A stretch of DNA of 64,000 bases from Artemia franciscana (taxonomy: Eukaryota > Arthropoda > Branchiopoda > Anostraca > Artemiidae), in NCBI RefSeq assembly GCF_032884065.1, contig NC_088867.1, positions 24,974,018 through 25,038,017 on the forward strand, given 5' to 3'. A program made the position numbers and the translations under genes. The notes beneath the pieces were generated by a model. The model did no database searches. It was not told where the DNA came from and was given only the letters and a program-made list of their open reading frames with translations. Positions 58,998-64,000 of this stretch are shown here, piece after piece; within the stretch, counting starts at the first letter, position 1, and the number at the start of each line of letters is the position of its first letter.

Positions 58998-59402
58998 TTA
59001 GTGATGATGTTTAGATGAAGACATTCCTTTGTGTTCAGAGGTATTAGATCCAGCTTGTTGAATGAGATGGATAGTGAAGCTGAGTAAAATGAGGATTTGA
59101 ATAATTCGAGTATTGTTTAAAGGGTAAATTATATAATAAACAGTTTTCAAAAATAAAAAAGTAAAAATATGTAAATATAAAACCATGAATAGTTTTTTTT
59201 TCGTGGAGGGAGAGGTAGAATTGTTATTTCGTGGCTTATGTTGTAGGTTACGGGCGACTATACTATTACTCGATAAGTTGGTAAGTGAAATTTGGATTGA
59301 ATTAAATTTTAGATAAGGGTATATTTGTTTTTCAATGTGCCCTGGGCAGCCCCTTTGAACAGGCTCTTGGGCAGCATAGGAGACTATTGTGTTATTGTGC
59401 AT
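58998..59402 (-). CDS. Uncertain 134-codon ORF with hydrophobic segments
   Basis: ATG (59402) to TAA. Two hydrophobic stretches, FMVLYLHIFTFLFL and IIQILILLSFTIHLI, could be membrane helices, and the frame ends SSSKHHH. No family is recognised. In AT-rich DNA such hydrophobic frames arise readily by chance, so it is listed only for completeness. Confidence 0.2.
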   Translation of the reverse strand: MHNNTIVSYAAQEPVQRGCPGHIEKQIYPYLKFNSIQISLTNLSSNSIVARNLQHKPRNNNSTSPSTKKKLFMVLYLHIFTFLFLKTVYYIIYPLNNTRIIQILILLSFTIHLIQQAGSNTSEHKGMSSSKHHH

Positions 59403-61062
59403 GTTTTAAATATTTTTTTTAATAAATAAGCAACTAGATGCCTAGTGGGCTTCTAGTTTACTAGTTTATTAGGGTGTCAATAACTAACTGATCTACTAAT
59501 GAGTAGGAAATAAAAAAAAAATTCAAAGTTTGGTATCACGATTAAGGAACTCGATGACAAGTCAAACGCTCCTCTGTAATAATCCTTCATACTTTCACAG
59601 ATCCAAATACTGAACATGCTAAAGTTGCATTCACATGTATTTCACCAAGACTTCTATACCTATGCACATCAATGCCAACCAAAAGGTCTATCTAGACATG
59701 CGTGTGAATGGTGCCTGGGAGAGAATGTGGAAGCAAGATTCTAGATGTAGAATTTTAAGTTTGGTTTTAACTCGTTTCAGCCAATTAATGAATTGGATGG
59801 GTGCCAAGAAACGATTGGATGGGTCGTCATGGTTTTACGCATTAGAATACAGCTAGACATATTTGACACACGCCTAGTTCGACACCGTTAAAGATCCTGT
59901 TATTTCTGGTAACCTTTTAAAATTTTACATGATATAAAGAAAGATTACCTAAACTTGGCATATTAAAGATCTGGTATTCAGATCAAATACACCATTTGCC
60001 GACTTAGTTCAGTTCTTGATCGTAAGATTCGAATGTCCTCTGGATCTAATTTTACATTTCTTTTTGAAAAATGAGAAAAAAAAATGCAGCTCCTCTGCGA
60101 CATTCCAAGTAAAGTAGGGCGACCTTTTATACCTTTTATTTTATTTTCCTCAATGTTTCCTACAGAAGCAAGCTCAGCAATTGTTCTAGAGGGCAATTTT
60201 TTTGAATAGCATAAACAACAGTAAAAAATATAGAAGTATTTGTTCTTACGTTTCTACTGGAAAGTCCGAGCTACTATTTTAGAGTTTTGAGGACTCAAAA
60301 AGTTCAAAAGCCCTCGAATTTTCTCTAAGTCAGGGCATATATTCCAACTGGATAATTTCAAAACAAGAGACATTTTGTTTAAAGCACTTCCCTAGTTATA
60401 CACAATTAAGACTACCTTCCAAATTTACACACACAAAAATTATTTCTAATAGCTATCTAATTTATTAATAATGCCTATTTAAAGCTTCCCTTTTAAATAA
60501 CCCTTGTAAACACATGCTTTTCCCTGCTCAATTAAAAAAACAAGCTGATGATGACGGTGGTCTGAATCACTGTTGCAATGTAGATTAAATTAAAAAAAAT
60601 AAACACAATCTAATAAACATTTTTAAAAAGATCAATCAGTCAAAATTAAATTACAAATTGACATTGTTTTGCCAAATAGAGGTAAAGAAAAATATTTATA
60701 TTTCTCAGGAATATCGTGAAAACTAAGCAGCAATCCTGGAACAGAAAATTTAAAAAGTTGATATATTAACAAACTTTGACAATCTGGTTGTTTTACTAAC
60801 TAATTAGAATAATTGATTAATTAATAAAAATGAACTTTCGATAAAAGAACTTCCATATAAAAATCATATTTGAAGAAAAGTGACAACACTCATAGGTACC
60901 TGACTATAGCCTAAACTTTACAGCCAAACTAATATTTGATCAAAAGTAACAAAAAAAAACAGATGATCAGGTTTTAATTTTTCAAGTATCCTCTTTTGGC
61001 ATAACAACCTCTTAAACATTACAAATGTGAAGATTAATGAAATATTTAGAGGTAAAGGCATT
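59403..61062. other. Unassigned stretch between two minus-strand features
   Basis: A minus-strand segment near 59990-60070 reads DPEDIRILRSRTELSRQM after a pyrimidine-poor acceptor and could be an exon; support is weak. Nothing else was recognised. Confidence 0.25.
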
Positions 61063-61185
61063 TTAGGGTTCTAGCTTCAGACGTTTCCAGCAGTTATCAG
61101 GCAATGCTTCTTTAATAGCTTGTATGTTATCTACTTCTGCATGTAACTTTCCTAGTTCTTGGTCATAATCTCTTATCCATTGTAT
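61063..61185 (-). CDS. Terminal exon, laminin gamma chain C-terminus-like
   Basis: A strong acceptor (tactccttttttcag) precedes a 40-codon exon in phase 0 ending TAA at 61065-61063. The peptide runs from IQWIRDYDQELGKLHAEV, with heptad-like spacing, to ALPDNCWKRLKLEP. Laminin gamma chains end their long-arm coiled coil with a similar LPxxC...EP tail, where the Cys takes part in the trimer; that resemblance is from memory of the family, not a search. The remaining exons would lie at higher coordinates on the minus strand; I could not identify one before the window edge. It could instead be the tail of another coiled-coil protein. Confidence 0.45.
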   Translation of the reverse strand: MQWIRDYDQELGKLHAEVDNIQAIKEALPDNCWKRLKLEP

Positions 61186-63466
61186 CTGAAAAAAGGAGTA
61201 GCATTTATGACAAATTAAAATACGCTGGGAAAACACGTCTCCCAGCCTGTAAAGCATTATTATTTGAAAAAAAGACTTTTTTAATCAGCATCTTTATCTG
61301 AAAATGCAGCTAAAAGTAAAAAATAATTTTTGTTCCTCCTGCTAGAAGCTTTTTTTATTTAGTCTAAAAATTAGAGCGTAGAACGGTCGTGGCACGATTA
61401 AAAAAACAAACTATTTTTCCAGGTCGCAAGGGAAAAAAATTATTTAAACTAGAAATGAAAGTGTGAGGTGGTCAAGACATGTTTTAGAGGTATTCTAGAG
61501 CCGTCCCACGACAGGACCGTCCGAGTTCCTACGTCACGACCGTCCCACTTTTTGATTTGTAGTTTGAGAAAAATTAAATTTTTTTGTAGGAAAAAAACAC
61601 ATTGACTCTTTATGACGTTTGGAGATAAAAGCGTTGTTTTATATATTTTTTTAATAATATCATTTTACTCTTTTAATCTTGTCCATACCTTTTAAGGACA
61701 GGCAACTACATTTTTGGTATTTTTTCCCAGCAATTCACACTTTATACTAACAAATCTCGATTGTAAAAGTTCATTCCGAGACCAAACTTAAGTCTTGTTG
61801 AAAAAAAAAAAATCAAATAGAATCTCTTCTACGTGATGGACGTAATACCTGTAAACGTGCTTTTTGTTTCCTGAAAACTTTATTTTTTTAAATTTGATCT
61901 CCTAAACAGGAAAAAGTTAAATAAAAGTCTTGGAAAATAGTTGTTTGACGTGGAACCTAACCTAACTTAATTCTTGATTTCTATATAGAATATAAAAATA
62001 TAGCTGACCTTTATTTTGCATTGTTTTTACATTTATCTAAGCCGCTTTTTTAAAAGAGAAAAAGTGTCATAAAAAAAATAAAACTTTGGAGCGTTGCAAA
62101 CCACAGAAAGCATTCGAAGTCATAAATGTAATGAAAAATACATCTGCATCTATAACCCAGCATTTCGATTATAAATATTCTACAAATGCAATGTGAACAA
62201 TGTATCCTTTTCCCTAACCTATTTTACAAGCTTTACCATCATGATCACAGGAACATAAAATCTTTAGTTGTTTAGTGTTATTTCGGTTAGTTGAGTCAAA
62301 GGATGCTGGTATTATCTCCCTCCACTTCTTCGCAACCCTCATTAAATCTAGGACATTAAAAAATCACATATATGATATCAAATATCACTCTACAGGTCAT
62401 TTAATAGCTGAAAACATTGACAAACAAGATTTTGTTCCTTTTACTTCAATTCAGAGAATAATCCCTAGTTTTATGCTATTCTTGACTGTGCCATGGCTGT
62501 CCAACAAATGACATTTTGTTAACAAACAACGCGGAATTTACCCCCTTCCACTTCTTCCTGGGCCTCAATTAAACTGTGTGGGACAAAAAAATATTACGTA
62601 TGAGATATAGCAAAATTTTGCACGATAGCGTATCTAAGTTATTGGATACATAAGTCTTTATGTATGTGGTTAAGCCATGTATGTGGCTTAACACGTGGTT
62701 AAGCCACGTGTAATCGTGGCTTAACCACGATTGCACGTGCGCTAGCCTATACATCAATGTCTAGCCGTCACCGCTTTAGATCAATCAGAGGTGCTTATAA
62801 AAGAAGAAACAAATTATGATCGGTCGCAAATGATTATACCTGGACACAAATATCTTTTTAACCACGCATTCGAATTGAGGGTTTATATTTAGAATTGGAA
62901 ATATCCTGCTTTTTATTTTATGCGCTTTTTATTTTATCATAGATAAATCTAACCATCTCATCTGCCTCTGTATCTCATCATTGTCATGGCATTTGGCCCA
63001 GAAGGAGTAAGAAAAGCTTTTACTTGATATTGTTCTTATCTTCACTTGTGCTGTTGCGAATTTATAGAGAAGCAAGAAGCCAAAAGTTGCTTCAGTTGAA
63101 TAACTATACATATTTAATGGGAAAAAACGTGTAAATTCTGAGTAGGACATTTGCAAATTGTTCCAGCAGTTCCTTTTTTTGCCAGTCGACGCTGGTCATG
63201 AAATTTCCACGACTTCAAACAACACTCGACTTTGAGCTTGTATGCTAAAACAACGCTTTTTAGCTTGTATGCAAGTCACCACCGGTGTTTTACCAGTACC
63301 TCGACCTTAAATCTGCATGTGCCACAGAGATGCCCAGTCCATCCACAAATCTTCACCGATCTAGCCTAAGGCGGGCAGCTGCAGCAAAGTATTCAAGCAA
63401 AACAAACCATTGTCGTACGGCCGTACCTTTCGTCGTACCTTTCGTATTTTGAGGTCTACATCACTT
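61186..63466. other. Intron or intergenic sequence upstream of the laminin-like exon
   Basis: No further coiled-coil exon could be recognised on the minus strand. The only structured segment is the hairpin cluster at 62660-62735. Confidence 0.3.
62660..62735. repeat. Cluster of GTGGTTAAGCCAC-type inverted repeats
   Basis: CGTGGTTAAGCCACG (62694-62708) and CGTGGCTTAACCACG (62715-62729) are a perfect 15-bp inverted pair. A weaker pair (tgtggttaagcca and tgtggctta) lies just to the left. The segment is embedded in CACGTG sites. Confidence 0.8.
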
Positions 63467-63547
63467 CTAACTTTCATTTGCTTGCCCCTGGGCGATTACT
63501 TTGGGGATCCGATTGTTCTGTATCCTAAGAATATGGCCAAGGTACCT
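63467..63547 (-). pseudogene. RTE-like LINE C-terminal scrap
   Basis: Minus strand reads RYLGHILRIQNNRIPKVIAQ and ends at TAG. This resembles the W-GHV-RM---R-PK segment near the C-terminus of RTE/BovB-type LINE proteins. The sequence to the left is decayed and gives no continuous frame. Confidence 0.4.
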
Positions 63548-64000
63548 CAATCCCTGGACATGACGATGTCGGTAGTAGGCGGTAAGTTTCTGAGCCCTCA
63601 AATTTAGTTGAGACCCTTTCTAACCAATTGATTTTCAGAAGCCTTCGCAGACAAGTTTTTTTTTGCCAAAATTATCCATTCTTACTGCTGGTGAAGGGCT
63701 TATAGACATAATACATTATCATATAATGCATACATCTTGTGTGTTCGCTAGCTCCTTGCGCTTTTTGTCTCATACCAACAAAAGGTTTGAATCCCCCATC
63801 CGGCCCAGATGTAACCCATATACAATTTGCAACTTTGGTCAGCTAGATAATTGCTAATATTTAAAACTGATTCACTAGAAAAAAAACAATAAATTAATGC
63901 TAATTAAAACGCTCGACCTATTTCCACACATTCCTTGTTCATACAATATGTTTCAGACGCCTGTTTAGTGTCCCTTTTTCAATTATTTTGTTTATGAATT

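Noticed and set aside
59635..59856. 73-codon plus-strand frame MYFTKTSIPMHIN...
   Set aside because: No recognised domain, no splice or neighbour support; likely chance.

Overview
This is an arthropod-like nuclear window, possibly crustacean. It is AT-rich and intron-rich, dominated by transposable elements and simple repeats, with no bacterial-style gene density. The organism call is an inference from gene structure, the secreted FAS1 gene and the repeat style. A 100-base assembly gap lies at 45-144.

Host genes. One gene can be rebuilt exactly: a seven-exon minus-strand gene from 50253 to 28158, encoding a secreted protein of 732 residues with two fasciclin (FAS1) domains behind a long low-complexity N-terminal region. 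All six introns are GT-AG and every reading phase closes. A second host gene is represented only by its terminal exon (61063-61185, minus), which resembles the C-terminus of a laminin gamma chain; the rest would lie to the right of it. No other host gene could be supported.

Layout. 1-6100 is a nest of Helitron rolling-circle transposons: a minus-strand Rep/helicase copy with two frameshifts, a helicase C-terminal relic, minisatellites, and a complete 143-bp mini-Helitron sitting inside the 5' terminus of another Helitron. 6100-13660 holds two similar 2.6-kb same-orientation repeat blocks, with a related opposite-orientation copy between them. 14.8-17.15 kb and 19.6-20.1 kb are one G-rich satellite-like array, split by a 2.4-kb palindrome-rich element; a second copy of that element lies at 21.2-23.0 kb. 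23.4-24.6 kb is a truncated LINE. 25-27.1 kb has T-rich arrays and another LINE relic. From 28.2 to 50.3 kb the fasciclin gene carries in its introns a foldback element, LINE relics, an internally deleted Helitron with a tRNA-Phe-like insert, long TA arrays and one more palindrome element. 50.3-64 kb is mostly unassigned, with a hAT-like MITE carrying five internal 206-bp repeats (55278-56472), the laminin-like exon, a local hairpin cluster and an RTE-like LINE scrap.

Main points: the nested Helitron with a readable empty site, TGACGTCA palindromes clustered in Helitron leaders, the palindrome family with TC...CTRR-like ends inserted at A/T, the foldback family with 12-13-bp target duplications, and the newly assembled fasciclin gene.
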